Shown here piece by piece: positions 51,801 to 59,484 of a stretch of 64,000 nt of DNA; positions within the stretch are counted from its first letter, which is position 1; every line of letters begins with the position of its first letter. Under the pieces are notes generated by a model. That model did not search any database and was not told the origin of the DNA. It saw nothing but the letters and a program-made list of their open reading frames with translations. The stretch covers positions 310,001 to 374,000 of the forward strand of contig SMNH02000001.1 of NCBI GenBank assembly GCA_006383075.2. The letters run 5' to 3'. Both the position numbers and the translations under genes were made by a program. The stretch comes from Kordia sp. TARA_039_SRF (GTDB lineage: Bacteria; Bacteroidota; Bacteroidia; Flavobacteriales; Flavobacteriaceae).

Positions 51801-52154
51801 TGGTTTTTTTCGCGAATTGATACGGTTTAATACTTCTGCGCGAAGCAACACATTAGCATTGTCCGTTTCCTCAATTTGATACGGTCGGCGATAGCTTCCA
51901 GGATAAAAAAGCACGTCTTTATCATTCAGCAAATGTTCTAAATCGTTCAAATGATACGCGGCTTCTTCTTTATCGTCCAAAATAAGTAAAAAAGGCAAAT
52001 CGCTTTGTTTGAATGTTTCTGAAATAACAAATGAAACACTAGAGCCTGTTAAGCCTTTAAGATGTATTTTTTCTTGATTTTTGACAATAGCTTCCCGCAA
52101 TTTCCCGAGTTCGGGAGATTGTGAAAAATGCTGCGAGATTTTGGATATACTCAC
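48813..52154 (-). CDS. mfd: Transcription-repair coupling factor Mfd
   Basis: 1113 residues. Mfd removes stalled RNA polymerase at DNA lesions and recruits UvrA. Domains in order: a UvrB-like N-terminus, a CarD-like RNA-polymerase-interaction domain (LEIGDYVTHIDHGIGKFGGL), a translocase with VCGDVGFGKTEVAIRAAF (Walker A), VDEEQKFGV (DExx box) and QMRGRVGRSNK, and a C-terminal TRCF domain. A GTG at 52154 is the best start, because the promoter box TATATTTG (52182-52175, minus) lies upstream. An upstream TTG at 52193 would precede the transcription start. Confidence 0.96.
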   Translation of the reverse strand: MSISKISQHFSQSPELGKLREAIVKNQEKIHLKGLTGSSVSFVISETFKQSDLPFLLILDDKEEAAYHLNDLEHLLNDKDVLFYPGSYRRPYQIEETDNANVLLRAEVLNRINSRKKPSLIVTYPDALFEKVVTRKELEKNTLKISLNDKLSIDFVNETLFEYNFHRVDFVTEPGEFSVRGGIVDVYSFSNDEPYRIEFFGDEVDSIRTFDVETQLSTEKVKKISIIPNVENKALQESRESFLKYIPGKTIVLAKNTELLLARIDKLFKKATDAFAELSEDIKHNTPEELFCTKHLLQQQFSEYTMVEMTANPLLKADTFINFNTTPQPSFNRQFDLLIENLDENRENGYTNYITCTSEQQAKRFDDIFKDVGQKVHYETVVLPLYQGFVDHQQKIVCYTDHQIFERYHKFHLKNGYAKKQAITLKELTNLEIGDYVTHIDHGIGKFGGLKKIDVEGKKQEAIKLIYGERDILYLSIHSLHKISKYNGKDGKPPKIYKLGSGAWKKLKQKTKARVKHIAYNLIELYAKRRMQKGIQYGPDTYMQHELEASFIYEDTPDQSKATQDVKADMESERPMDRLVCGDVGFGKTEVAIRAAFKAVDNGKQVAVLVPTTILAFQHFKTFSERLEDMPVTVDYLNRFRTTKQRNEVLKGLENGSVDIVIGTHQLVNKAVKFKDLGLLIVDEEQKFGVAVKDKLKTIKENVDTLTLTATPIPRTLQFSLMAARDLSVITTPPPNRYPIESHVIRFQEETIRDAVSYEIQRGGQVFFIHNRIENIKEVAGMIQRLVPDAKIGIGHGQMDGKKLEKLMLSFMNGEFDVLVSTTIIESGLDVPNANTIFINNANNFGLSDLHQMRGRVGRSNKKAFCYFITPPDSVMTQDARKRINALVQFSALGSGFNIAMKDLEIRGAGDLLGGEQSGFINEIGFDTYQKILNETIEELKENEFKDLYESQESKKDKVFLKETQIDSDFELLFPDAYINTVTERLVLYNKLSDLKTEEELQTFEKELIDRFGSLPKPAVALLDSVRIKWIATRFGLEKIIMKKGKMVCYFISDQQSAFYQSENFTRVLQFVQKNPHLCKMKEKQTRNGLRLLLTFEKITSAKKALQALEKIV

Positions 52155-52174
52155 GGTAGTAAAAAATTTAGTTG

Positions 52175-52182
52175 CAAATATA
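52175..52182 (-). promoter_or_regulatory. -7 promoter element of mfd (TATATTTG)
   Basis: An exact TAnnTTTG match on the minus strand, about 21 bases before the GTG at 52154. It decides the start choice for mfd. Confidence 0.6.
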
Positions 52183-52221
52183 CTGAACTCCAAAGAATCC
52201 CTAGAAAATCACGCGAAAATT

Positions 52222-52254
52222 TTGTTTAAAAAGACAACAGAATAACTATATTTG
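52222..52254 (+). promoter_or_regulatory. Promoter of the TerB-like gene
   Basis: TTG at 52222-52224, a 22-base spacer, TATATTTG at 52247-52254. Predicted leader about 16 bases to the ATG at 52274. Confidence 0.6.
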
Positions 52255-52273
52255 CAGGACAAAATATTAAGAA

Positions 52274-52705
52274 ATGTCTATATCAGATTTATATTCAAGT
52301 GGATTTCGCGAAAGAAATCAAGACCACTTTGCAGCCATTGTTCGTGTGGCAATGAGTGACGGCGTTATAACAGACGAAGAAAAAGCTTTTTTAGATAGAA
52401 TGGCAAATAATTTGGATATCTCCGAAAGCGATTATAAAGAGATTTTGAAAGATTACAAATCGCATCCAATTAATCCACCAACTATGTACAGCGAGCGTTT
52501 GGATCGTTTGTACGATTTGACACGTATGGTATATGCAGACCACGAATTGGGACCAAAGCAAACGGTTATGTTAGAACGTTTGGGCATCGGATTAGGATTT
52601 TCTCCTGAAAATGTTGCGTACATCGTACATAAAGCATTAATGCTAGTTGGAAAAGGTGTCGACAGCGAAGATTTTAAAGATGAGATTAGAAATATGAATC
52701 GTTAG
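52274..52705 (+). CDS. TerB-like protein
   Basis: 143 residues. All-helical, with two copies of the TerB/DjlA-type acidic metal motif: AIVRVAMSDGVITDEEKAFL and TRMVYADHELGPKQTVML. TerB domains bind divalent metal and occur in tellurite and phage resistance and in stress proteins; a stand-alone copy has no fixed role. It is divergent from mfd with promoters back to back. A strong terminator follows. Confidence 0.85.
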   Translation: MSISDLYSSGFRERNQDHFAAIVRVAMSDGVITDEEKAFLDRMANNLDISESDYKEILKDYKSHPINPPTMYSERLDRLYDLTRMVYADHELGPKQTVMLERLGIGLGFSPENVAYIVHKALMLVGKGVDSEDFKDEIRNMNR

Positions 52706-52731
52706 TTTGAAACGATTTTGTAAGTAATAGA

Positions 52732-52761
52732 AAAACCGAACTTTTTTGAGTTCGGTTTTTT
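52732..52761 (+). terminator. Terminator of the TerB-like gene
   Basis: AAAACCGAAC and GTTCGGTTTT, a perfect 10-bp stem with an 8-base loop and a T run. Confidence 0.85.
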
Positions 52762-52818
52762 TGGTTTATGAGATAAGATTATAGAAATAATGTCATTTTG
52801 CGTAAAGAGTAAATATTG

Positions 52819-52843
52819 GATTCCTGCCTACGCTGGAATGACA
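52819..52843. repeat. Dispersed palindrome, family B
   Basis: GGATTCCTGCC and GGAATGACA around TACGCT, one mismatch from the consensus arm. Confidence 0.65.
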
Positions 52844-52985
52844 TTTGAAACTAAGAAAGAAAGTACTCAGAGTTCAAAAATCAGCCATCTAAAATCGTCA
52901 ATCGTATATCAAAAATATCATATCGAGCGCAGCTCAAGAGATAACTTCAAATTCGAGTTCAGATTCAATTTCAAGATCGTAAAGT

Positions 52986-54524
52986 TTATTTCAAATACTT
53001 GTACACTTTTTTCAACAACGTACTTTCGTCAAATGGTTTTTCGATGATGTCGGTCATACCCATTTTTTTGTAGCGTTTTTTGTCTGTGTCGTATAAATTC
53101 GCGGTCAACGCCAAAATTGGAATGGTTTTGCAATTGTCTACCGGCAACGAGCGAATCATTTTGGTAAGTTCGTCACCGTGCGTTCCTGGCATGCGGATGT
53201 CCATCAAAATTAGGTCGTATTCGTTGTGAATAACGCTTTCAATTACATCTTCGCCATTGGTAATAATGTCTAAAAAGAAATTTCCTTCTTGTGCTAAAAT
53301 CTTCAAAACTGCCATTTGCGCCAATTCCGAATCTTCCGCGAGTAACACACTGTATTTTTCTTTGGAGAGAAAGTTTTTCTTTTCAATTTCTGATTTTTTA
53401 TCTAAAGACGTCTGCTCTTGATTGATAGGATATTTCAAATTCATGTTGATTTTGAAAGTAGTTCCTTTTCCTTCGTCACTTTCTACAACAATTTTTCCAT
53501 CCATCAATTCCACCAATCCTTTTACAATAGACAAACCAAGTCCTGTACCTTTGAATTTTTTTGAATTGTTGAGTTGGGTGAAACTGTGAAAAATCACATC
53601 GAGTTTGTCGGCAGGAATTCCAATTCCCGTATCTTTAATGGTAATATTTACATTTACTTTGCGCGCTCTTTTTTGATTGGCTTGCATAGAAAACGTGACT
53701 TTTCCTGAGCTTGTAAATTTCAGCGCATTTTCAATCAGGTTTTCCAATATTTGCTTGATGCGTGTTTTGTCAGCTTCAATATATTTTGGAATTTTTTTGT
53801 CAAAATCGACTTCAAATTCTAAATTTTTCTGCTTGGCTTTTACGCTATAGGTAAACTCCAACATTTCAATAAGTTCATGAAAGTTGAAGAGTTCTTCGTT
53901 GAGTGCTAATTTCCCAACTTCAATTTTGGATACTTCCAAAATATCGCCAATCATGTTTTTTAAATGATCTGCGGACGATTTGATGACTTCTACATAATCT
54001 TGCTGCTCTAGCGTCATGTCCGTTTTTTGCAATACCGAACAAAAAGCCGTTACGCCTGTTAGCGGATTGCGCAATTCGTGACTAAAATTTGCGATGAACG
54101 TATTTTTAAAATCTTCTTTTTCTTTAAGATATTTATTCTTTAACTCTAAAATTTGCGAGTTGATCACTGATTCATTTCTGCTCTGTGCAACTTCTTGATA
54201 GTATTTGTAATGATCGGAAAAATCGTGAATAATAATCAGCGTTGGTTTGGTAGCATCTGCAAAGGTTTTAAATTCAATATCGCAAGTATATTCGCGTTTG
54301 TTTTGATCTTCCAGATGTACACAGGTAAACTTGATATCGTTGTCTTCTTCCGCTTCAAAATACGCAGAAAGACCTTCAAAAAAAGCACTAATAGTGCTGA
54401 TATCTTCTCCTTTCGTTACAGGAAAAAGAATATCATCGCTTTCAAGGACATTTCCTGATGCATCAATAGTTATAAATTGCGTTCTCGGATGAAAATAAGT
54501 TCCTCTATAGGTTTCTAACATCAT
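52986..54524 (-). CDS. Hybrid histidine kinase with C-terminal receiver
   Basis: 512 residues, cytosolic. A PAS-like sensor covers about 1-105 (THPRTQ-like start, TIDASGNVLESDD). A coiled helix leads to the dimerisation/phospho-acceptor domain with NFSHELRNPL (His149). The ATPase domain has ENLIENALKF, KDTGIGIPADKL and KGTGLGLSIVKGLVEL. The receiver (about 390-510) keeps Asp442 in LILMDIRMPG. No output domain follows. It is the last gene of the GTPase operon, 2 bases after the GTPase stop, so the kinase and GTPase are probably functionally coupled. Confidence 0.94.
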   Translation of the reverse strand: MMLETYRGTYFHPRTQFITIDASGNVLESDDILFPVTKGEDISTISAFFEGLSAYFEAEEDNDIKFTCVHLEDQNKREYTCDIEFKTFADATKPTLIIIHDFSDHYKYYQEVAQSRNESVINSQILELKNKYLKEKEDFKNTFIANFSHELRNPLTGVTAFCSVLQKTDMTLEQQDYVEVIKSSADHLKNMIGDILEVSKIEVGKLALNEELFNFHELIEMLEFTYSVKAKQKNLEFEVDFDKKIPKYIEADKTRIKQILENLIENALKFTSSGKVTFSMQANQKRARKVNVNITIKDTGIGIPADKLDVIFHSFTQLNNSKKFKGTGLGLSIVKGLVELMDGKIVVESDEGKGTTFKINMNLKYPINQEQTSLDKKSEIEKKNFLSKEKYSVLLAEDSELAQMAVLKILAQEGNFFLDIITNGEDVIESVIHNEYDLILMDIRMPGTHGDELTKMIRSLPVDNCKTIPILALTANLYDTDKKRYKKMGMTDIIEKPFDESTLLKKVYKYLK

Positions 54525-54526
54525 AA

Positions 54527-55021
54527 TTATTTCACAAGTTCTTTAGCAAGGGCGATGAACATATCGTCTACTTTATCACCTGTTTTTGCACTTGTAAAAA
54601 AGTCAGGCGCCACAGCAAACATGTCTTTGTTTTCTTTTAAATACGTTTTGGTAACCAAGTCAGCTTTGTTTCCCACAATTTTTAGTGGCGTGTTGGCGTA
54701 TTGGTTGGTTAGGTAGGTTATGTCGTCTTTCAGATTTTCGAAGGTTGCGGGGCGCGTTACGTCAAACACATAAATAAAACCGTGTGTACCTAGTAGGTAG
54801 GAGGCTCTGGTTTTTCTAATGTCATCGTATCCTTCTAAATCCCAAATAATTAGTGAAACGGTTTCTTCTGGCGAAATTTTCACTTCTTTTTTTAGGATAT
54901 GAACTCCAATAGTAACTTTGTAATCGGTTGTAAAAGTATTTTCCACAAACTGTCGTATCAAGGATGATTTCCCGACACCAAAGTGACCTAATAGGATTAT
55001 TTTTTTAGAGGCTTTCTTCAT
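54527..55021 (-). CDS. Rab/Ras-like small GTPase
   Basis: 164 residues, a single GTPase domain. G1 GHFGVGKSS (12-20), switch I YKVTIGV with Thr37, G3 WDLEGYDD (60-67), G4 NKAD (118-121), G5 SAK (144-146). The residue that would be the catalytic Gln after DxxG is Tyr65, so intrinsic hydrolysis is probably low and may depend on a partner. No lipid-attachment cysteine is seen at the C-terminus. Its start overlaps the adaptor gene upstream by 17 bases. MglA of Myxococcus is the best-known bacterial relative in concept; this protein belongs to a different group. Confidence 0.92.
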   Translation of the reverse strand: MKKASKKIILLGHFGVGKSSLIRQFVENTFTTDYKVTIGVHILKKEVKISPEETVSLIIWDLEGYDDIRKTRASYLLGTHGFIYVFDVTRPATFENLKDDITYLTNQYANTPLKIVGNKADLVTKTYLKENKDMFAVAPDFFTSAKTGDKVDDMFIALAKELVK

Positions 55022-55841
55022 TCGTACTAAAGTAGAATTCTAATTCGTTAGTAATATCTTCTTCTTTAATTTCATTTAAATCGCTAAATAAACTTAAAAA
55101 GTTATCGGTAAAATTAAAGATTATATCTTGTATTTTATTCTTAAAGATAAGATTATATTCTCCAGAAATAACAACTGCCACGTAATAAGATACAAAGCTT
55201 TGAATATGAATATGATACAATTCGTACTCAATCAATTCTAAGTTTTGACTTTTCCCCTGAAAGGCATCTTCTACAAAACTTTTTATAGCAGTTAACATTC
55301 CAGAAACCATATCTTTGTCTATAGTTTCCGTTTTGGCGTATTGTCCAATCAGTACACCAGAATTTTTTTCTACAACCAGCACTTGTTCTACTTGCGAAAT
55401 AGAGGATAATTGACTCAGTAGCAATTCTTCTTCACGAACGCCGCCAAACCACGACCTGAATTTTCGCTTCCAGCTTTTGGCAGAAAAACTATCTTCCAAT
55501 TGCTTGTTGATGCGCTCTGTAAGCAAGTTAATTTCCTGCGAAATATACTTCTTAATCATCTTTCCCATAATGGGATACAACGCTTCCACCACTTGGTCTT
55601 TAGAATTTTTAATCTGCTCCGCTAACGCTTCTGTAATGGTAGGACCGAGCGTTTCTGGAATTTCTTCAATAAATTCTTCCAATCGCTCATCAATAATAGG
55701 ATCAACCTTGTTGGAAAGCTTTTTTTGCTCATTGATAATTGCTTCGAGCGCCTCGATTTTTTTGTGTATAGATTCCGCATACGCACGATCGTCCGTGAGT
55801 AATAAATCTTTTAATAACGTTAATTTATCAGCTTCCGTCAT
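55005..55841 (-). CDS. Adaptor protein with helical N-terminus and probable roadblock/longin-like domain
   Basis: 278 residues. The helical first half (LLKDLLLTDDRAYAESIHKK, ETLGPTITEALAEQIK, ALYPIMGKMIKKYISQEIN) resembles the cytosolic N-terminal region of long OmpA-related proteins of other phyla, including the kink FRSWFGG. The second half (VEQVLVVEKNSGVLIGQYA and YYVAVVISGEYN strands) has the alternating pattern of roadblock/LC7 or longin domains, which act as GTPase partners. It overlaps the GTPase gene by 17 bases, so it is a likely activator or scaffold for that GTPase. Family similarity is recalled, not computed. Confidence 0.6.
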   Translation of the reverse strand: MTEADKLTLLKDLLLTDDRAYAESIHKKIEALEAIINEQKKLSNKVDPIIDERLEEFIEEIPETLGPTITEALAEQIKNSKDQVVEALYPIMGKMIKKYISQEINLLTERINKQLEDSFSAKSWKRKFRSWFGGVREEELLLSQLSSISQVEQVLVVEKNSGVLIGQYAKTETIDKDMVSGMLTAIKSFVEDAFQGKSQNLELIEYELYHIHIQSFVSYYVAVVISGEYNLIFKNKIQDIIFNFTDNFLSLFSDLNEIKEEDITNELEFYFSTNEESL

Positions 55842-55868
55842 AAATACACATAAGAAAAATGTAGCGGG

Positions 55869-56240
55869 TTATTCTTTCCCAATCTTCTCACCAAGGTTGA
55901 TGAGTAACTGCCCTAATTGTCTACGATCGACTTTCTTTTCGTCCAAATCGTCCAACTTGTTTTCCATATTCGTTTCCAATTCGGTAATGCGAATATTTAA
56001 GTCAGTGCTCAGATTGTCAATGTTTTGAATCAATTCTGAACGCACTTCTTCAATCAAATTTTCAAGTGCTTGTTTTTTGGCAAGGATATCATTTTTGATG
56101 TTGTCAAACTCAGAATTGTAGGCTTGAATATTCTCTCCAAAAATTAAATTCTTAATCGCCTCAATCTTAGTAGATGGATCGGTCATGCTAGGATTTGCTT
56201 GACCAGCATCACTATTGGTATTTTCACCTTTTGTAGCCAT
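55869..56240 (-). CDS. Coiled-coil protein of the GTPase operon
   Basis: 123 residues. A flexible Ser/Asn/Asp-rich start (about 1-25) is followed by a long heptad-patterned helix (KNDILAKKQALENLIEEVRS, ELETNMENKLDDLDEK). No catalytic or membrane feature. Its short C-terminal block (RRQLGQLLINLGEKIGKE) may be a docking element. It is the first gene of the operon, 27 bases before the adaptor. I do not know the family; a dimeric scaffold is the simplest reading. Confidence 0.65.
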   Translation of the reverse strand: MATKGENTNSDAGQANPSMTDPSTKIEAIKNLIFGENIQAYNSEFDNIKNDILAKKQALENLIEEVRSELIQNIDNLSTDLNIRITELETNMENKLDDLDEKKVDRRQLGQLLINLGEKIGKE

Positions 56241-56307
56241 GTAGAAGTTATTTAGTGTTCTTCAGTAAGCACAAATGTAGTAATTTTTGGCAAAGTGCAT
56301 ACCTTTC

Positions 56308-57312
56308 CTACGAGTTCTTCATAAACTCTTCTGCTTTTTCTACCATTTTACGACTTCCACAAAAGATAGGAACGCGTTGATGTAGCGCTGTCGGATGAAT
56401 GTCCATAATACGTTGAAAACCATCAGAAGCCAATCCGTTAGCTTGCTCGGCTAAAAATGCCATCGGATTACATTCGTATAACAAACGTAGTTTTCCATTG
56501 GGCGCTTTGGAAGTTTGCGGATATATGTAAATACCACCTTTAATTAAATTTCTATGGAAGTCAGAAACCAACGAACCAATATAACGTGATGTGTACGGAC
56601 GATCTTCTTTTTCTTCCTGACAATATTTGATATAACTTTTTACGCCTTGCGGGAAATGCGCATAATTCCCTTCGTTAATGGAATAAATATTTCCTGTTTC
56701 GGGAAATTGCATAATAGGATGCGATAAGTAAAACGTCCCAATAGCAGGATTTAGCGTAAAACCATTCACACCGTGTCCTGTTGTGTACACTAACATGGTT
56801 GAGGTTCCGTAAATCACATAACCTGCGGCTACTTGCTTGTTGCCTTCTTGCAGGAAATCATCAATCGTTACTGGTGTTCCCACAGGCGTCACTCTACGGT
56901 AGATTGAAAAAATAGTTCCCACAGAAACATTCACATCAATATTAGAAGAACCATCAAGCGGATCAATCAGCACCACATATTTATTTTGATTGTTTTCGTC
57001 CAAACTATTAATCGCGATAAAATCATCGTTCTCTTCAGAGCCAATTCCGCACACAATATTACGATTGCTCAAGGTTTGGATAAACTTTTCATTGGCATAC
57101 ACATCAAGCTTTTGCTGGTCTTCTCCTTGAATATTAGTATCGCCAGCAGCTCCGATAATATCTACCAATCCCGCTTTATTTACTTCGTGATTTACCACCT
57201 TTGCGGCGAGTCGGATAGAATTGATCAATCGGGAAAGTTCTCCAGAAGAATATTTGAATTCAGCTTGGTTTTCAATAATAAATTCTCCTAAAGTTTGATT
57301 TTTTTTAGCCAT
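56308..57312 (-). CDS. fbp: Fructose-1,6-bisphosphatase, class I
   Basis: 334 residues from the ATG at 57312 ([11 protein letters not shown]), the family's usual length. A GTG nine codons upstream is in frame but overlaps a GATATTTG promoter-like element. Motifs: [15 protein letters not shown], the metal site [18 protein letters not shown], the substrate region [15 protein letters not shown], and [12 protein letters not shown]. It dephosphorylates fructose 1,6-bisphosphate in gluconeogenesis. Single gene, divergent from the acetyltransferase. Confidence 0.97.
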   Translation of the reverse strand: MAKKNQTLGEFIIENQAEFKYSSGELSRLINSIRLAAKVVNHEVNKAGLVDIIGAAGDTNIQGEDQQKLDVYANEKFIQTLSNRNIVCGIGSEENDDFIAINSLDENNQNKYVVLIDPLDGSSNIDVNVSVGTIFSIYRRVTPVGTPVTIDDFLQEGNKQVAAGYVIYGTSTMLVYTTGHGVNGFTLNPAIGTFYLSHPIMQFPETGNIYSINEGNYAHFPQGVKSYIKYCQEEKEDRPYTSRYIGSLVSDFHRNLIKGGIYIYPQTSKAPNGKLRLLYECNPMAFLAEQANGLASDGFQRIMDIHPTALHQRVPIFCGSRKMVEKAEEFMKNS

Positions 57313-57399
57313 GTTGTCCTGAGTTGTTTCTGAAATCACAAATATCGATAATTTTGTAAAACTATAACGTTTTCGTAAAAAATATAATTTTTGGCTTGT

Positions 57400-57407
57400 T
57401 ACCTTTG
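57400..57407 (+). promoter_or_regulatory. -7 promoter element of the acetyltransferase gene (TACCTTTG)
   Basis: An exact TAnnTTTG match 20 bases before the ATG at 57427; it rules out the upstream TTG at 57391. Confidence 0.55.
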
Positions 57408-57426
57408 TGTAAATATTTTGAAGCTT

Positions 57427-57909
57427 ATGAATTTTACCATCCGAAAAGCCGTTGCAACCGATGTTGATGCTATTTTTAGACTTATCAACGAATTGGCAAT
57501 TTTTGAAAAAGAAGCTGATGCCGTCATCATTACGCCAGAAGATTTACGAAAAGATGGTTTTGGCACGCATCCAAAATTTCATTGCTTTGTAGCAGAAACC
57601 ACCGAAGAAGTGCTCGGCATTGCGTTGGTGTACATGCGTTATTCTACTTGGAAAGGTGAAGTATTGCATTTGGAAGATTTAATCGTGAGCGAAAAAGCAC
57701 GAGGCAAAGGAATTGGCGGCGCACTGTTAACCGAAGTTATTAAGTTTGGAAACGACTTAGGCGTAAAACGAATTAGTTGGGAAGTGTTGGATTGGAACAC
57801 GCCTGCGATAGAATTTTACGAACACATCGGAGCCAATGTCATGCGCGATTGGCATGTAGTACAGTTAGATGAAGCGGGAATTGCGGAGTATTTAGCGAAT
57901 AAGTTGTGA
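57427..57909 (+). CDS. GNAT acetyltransferase, diamine-acetyltransferase-like
   Basis: 160 residues. [20 protein letters not shown] is the standard first strand and helix, [19 protein letters not shown] resembles the spermidine/spermine acetyltransferase group, and [18 protein letters not shown] is the acetyl-CoA loop. The end [21 protein letters not shown] is typical. Substrates are polyamines or related amines by similarity, not proven. Start chosen by the promoter at 57400. Confidence 0.88.
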   Translation: MNFTIRKAVATDVDAIFRLINELAIFEKEADAVIITPEDLRKDGFGTHPKFHCFVAETTEEVLGIALVYMRYSTWKGEVLHLEDLIVSEKARGKGIGGALLTEVIKFGNDLGVKRISWEVLDWNTPAIEFYEHIGANVMRDWHVVQLDEAGIAEYLANKL

Positions 57910-57930
57910 TTTGAGATTTTATTGAATTCA

Positions 57931-58080
57931 AAGCTGTTCTCGATACACCAAATCACAGATTTGGCACTCGAACTGACGTTTGATGTTTCAAGTTCAATTT
58001 CAAAACCGTCACTTCGAGTGATTTTTCGTGTCATTGAGCTTGCCGAAATGCAGAAAAATAGTATCGAGAAGTGCTGTGAA
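57931..58080. repeat. Dispersed repeat family E cluster
   Basis: TGTTCTCGATAC on the left and GTATCGAGAAGTGCTG on the right enclose CACTCGAACTGACG and GTCACTTCGAGTG units. The element at 63675-63750 repeats TTCTCGATAC, GTATCGAGAA and GTCAGTTCGAGTG in another order. Confidence 0.6.
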
Positions 58081-58137
58081 ACTAAACATTAAAAATCATA
58101 CGTCGTAAATCAAAAATTAACAATCGAAAATAATATA

Positions 58138-58162
58138 GATTCCTGCCTTCGCAGGAATGACA
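58138..58162. repeat. Dispersed palindrome, family B
   Basis: GATTCCTGCC and GCAGGAATGACA, 17 bases before the aspartokinase ATG. Confidence 0.7.
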
Positions 58163-58178
58163 AAGAAAATAGAATTAC

Positions 58179-59429
58179 ATGAAAATATTCAAATTTGGTG
58201 GTGCGTCTGTAAAAGATGCCAATGGAGTGAAAAACTTGGTGAATGTACTGCAACAAGTAGGGTATGACAATACGCTAATTGTGATTTCTGCGATGGGAAA
58301 AACCACAAACGCCATTGAAGTTGTCATCAAAAACTATTTTGAGAAAAATGACGAATTGCAAGCGTCGATTCAAGAAATTGCGAAATACCACAATGAAATT
58401 CTGTTGGAGTTGTTTCCCAACGAAAGTCATCCAATTTTTGGAAAAGTAAAGCAGTTTTTTGAAGAAATGCAAGGCTTTTTAGGACGTAACAAATCGCCAG
58501 ATTATAACTATGTGTACGACCAATTGGTGTCGTATGGAGAACTGATTTCCACCACAATTGTCAGTACATATTTAAACAGTGTTTCTATTGAAAACTCATG
58601 GTTGGATGCTCGTGAAATGATCAAAACTGATACATACTATCGCGATGCCAAAGTCGATTGGGAATTGACGCAGGAAAACATTAAACAGAAAGTAAATCGC
58701 AACAAACTCAACATTACACAAGGATTTATTGGAAGCGATCCAAACAACTTTACCACAACACTCGGACGAGAAGGTTCGGATTATACAGCAGCTATTTTTG
58801 CGTATTGCTTAAATGCTGAAAGCGTGACGATTTGGAAAGATGTGCCTGGCGTACTAAATGCCGATCCGCGTTATTTTGAAAATGCGCAATTATTACATCA
58901 TATTTCATACAGGGAAGCGATTGAGCTGGCATTTTATGGCGCATCAGTAATTCACCCAAAAACATTACAGCCGTTGCAACGAAAGGAAATTCCGTTGTAT
59001 GTAAAATCATTTTTAAACCCGAAAGCGGATGGAACTGCGGTAAAAAAAGGTGCTGGAATCACGCCAAATGTGCCGTGTTTTATTGTGAAAAAAAATCAGG
59101 TGTTGATTTCCTTGTCTTCGTTAGATTTCTCATTTTTTGTAGAAAATAACATTAGCGAAATCTTCAAATTGTTGCACGATTACAAAATGAAAGTAGACGT
59201 AATTCAAAACTCAGCGATTAGTTTTTCGGTGTGTATCGATAATAAGTTTAATAATTTAGAAAAATTACTCAAAACATTGCGTTCAAAATTTAAGGTAACA
59301 CACCATGAAAACGTGTCTTTATATACCATTCGGCACTTTACAGAAGCGGCGATTGAAGGTTTGCAAAAAGACAAAGAAATTTTATTAGAACAACGTGCCG
59401 ATCAAACGATTCAGCTAGTTGTGAAATAA
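58179..59429 (+). CDS. Aspartate kinase
   Basis: 416 residues, monofunctional. The kinase domain has KIFKFGGASVKDANGVKNL, VISAMGKTTNAIE, QLVSYGELISTTI and TLGREGSDYTAAI, then DPRYFENAQLL. The C-terminal part has ACT-like strands (FIVKKNQVLISLSSLDF...; VDVIQNSAISFSVCID), shorter than in lysine-sensitive forms. It phosphorylates aspartate toward lysine, threonine and methionine. Single gene. Its ACT part is related in pattern to the stand-alone protein at 43000. Confidence 0.93.
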   Translation: MKIFKFGGASVKDANGVKNLVNVLQQVGYDNTLIVISAMGKTTNAIEVVIKNYFEKNDELQASIQEIAKYHNEILLELFPNESHPIFGKVKQFFEEMQGFLGRNKSPDYNYVYDQLVSYGELISTTIVSTYLNSVSIENSWLDAREMIKTDTYYRDAKVDWELTQENIKQKVNRNKLNITQGFIGSDPNNFTTTLGREGSDYTAAIFAYCLNAESVTIWKDVPGVLNADPRYFENAQLLHHISYREAIELAFYGASVIHPKTLQPLQRKEIPLYVKSFLNPKADGTAVKKGAGITPNVPCFIVKKNQVLISLSSLDFSFFVENNISEIFKLLHDYKMKVDVIQNSAISFSVCIDNKFNNLEKLLKTLRSKFKVTHHENVSLYTIRHFTEAAIEGLQKDKEILLEQRADQTIQLVVK

Positions 59430-59454
59430 ATGGTTTAAATTAAGGTTGTTTTCC

Positions 59455-59462
59455 TATATTTG
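59455..59462 (+). promoter_or_regulatory. -7 promoter element of the OlsF-like gene (TATATTTG)
   Basis: An exact TAnnTTTG match, 22 bases before the ATG. Confidence 0.55.
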
Positions 59463-59484
59463 TAATTCGCGTTAAAGTAAGTAT

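Noticed and set aside
52155-52193. TTG start of mfd 13 codons upstream
   Set aside because: The TATATTTG box lies at 52182-52175, so this codon would precede the transcription start.
57391-57426. TTG start of the acetyltransferase
   Set aside because: It lies before the TACCTTTG box; the ATG at 57427 opens the standard fold.
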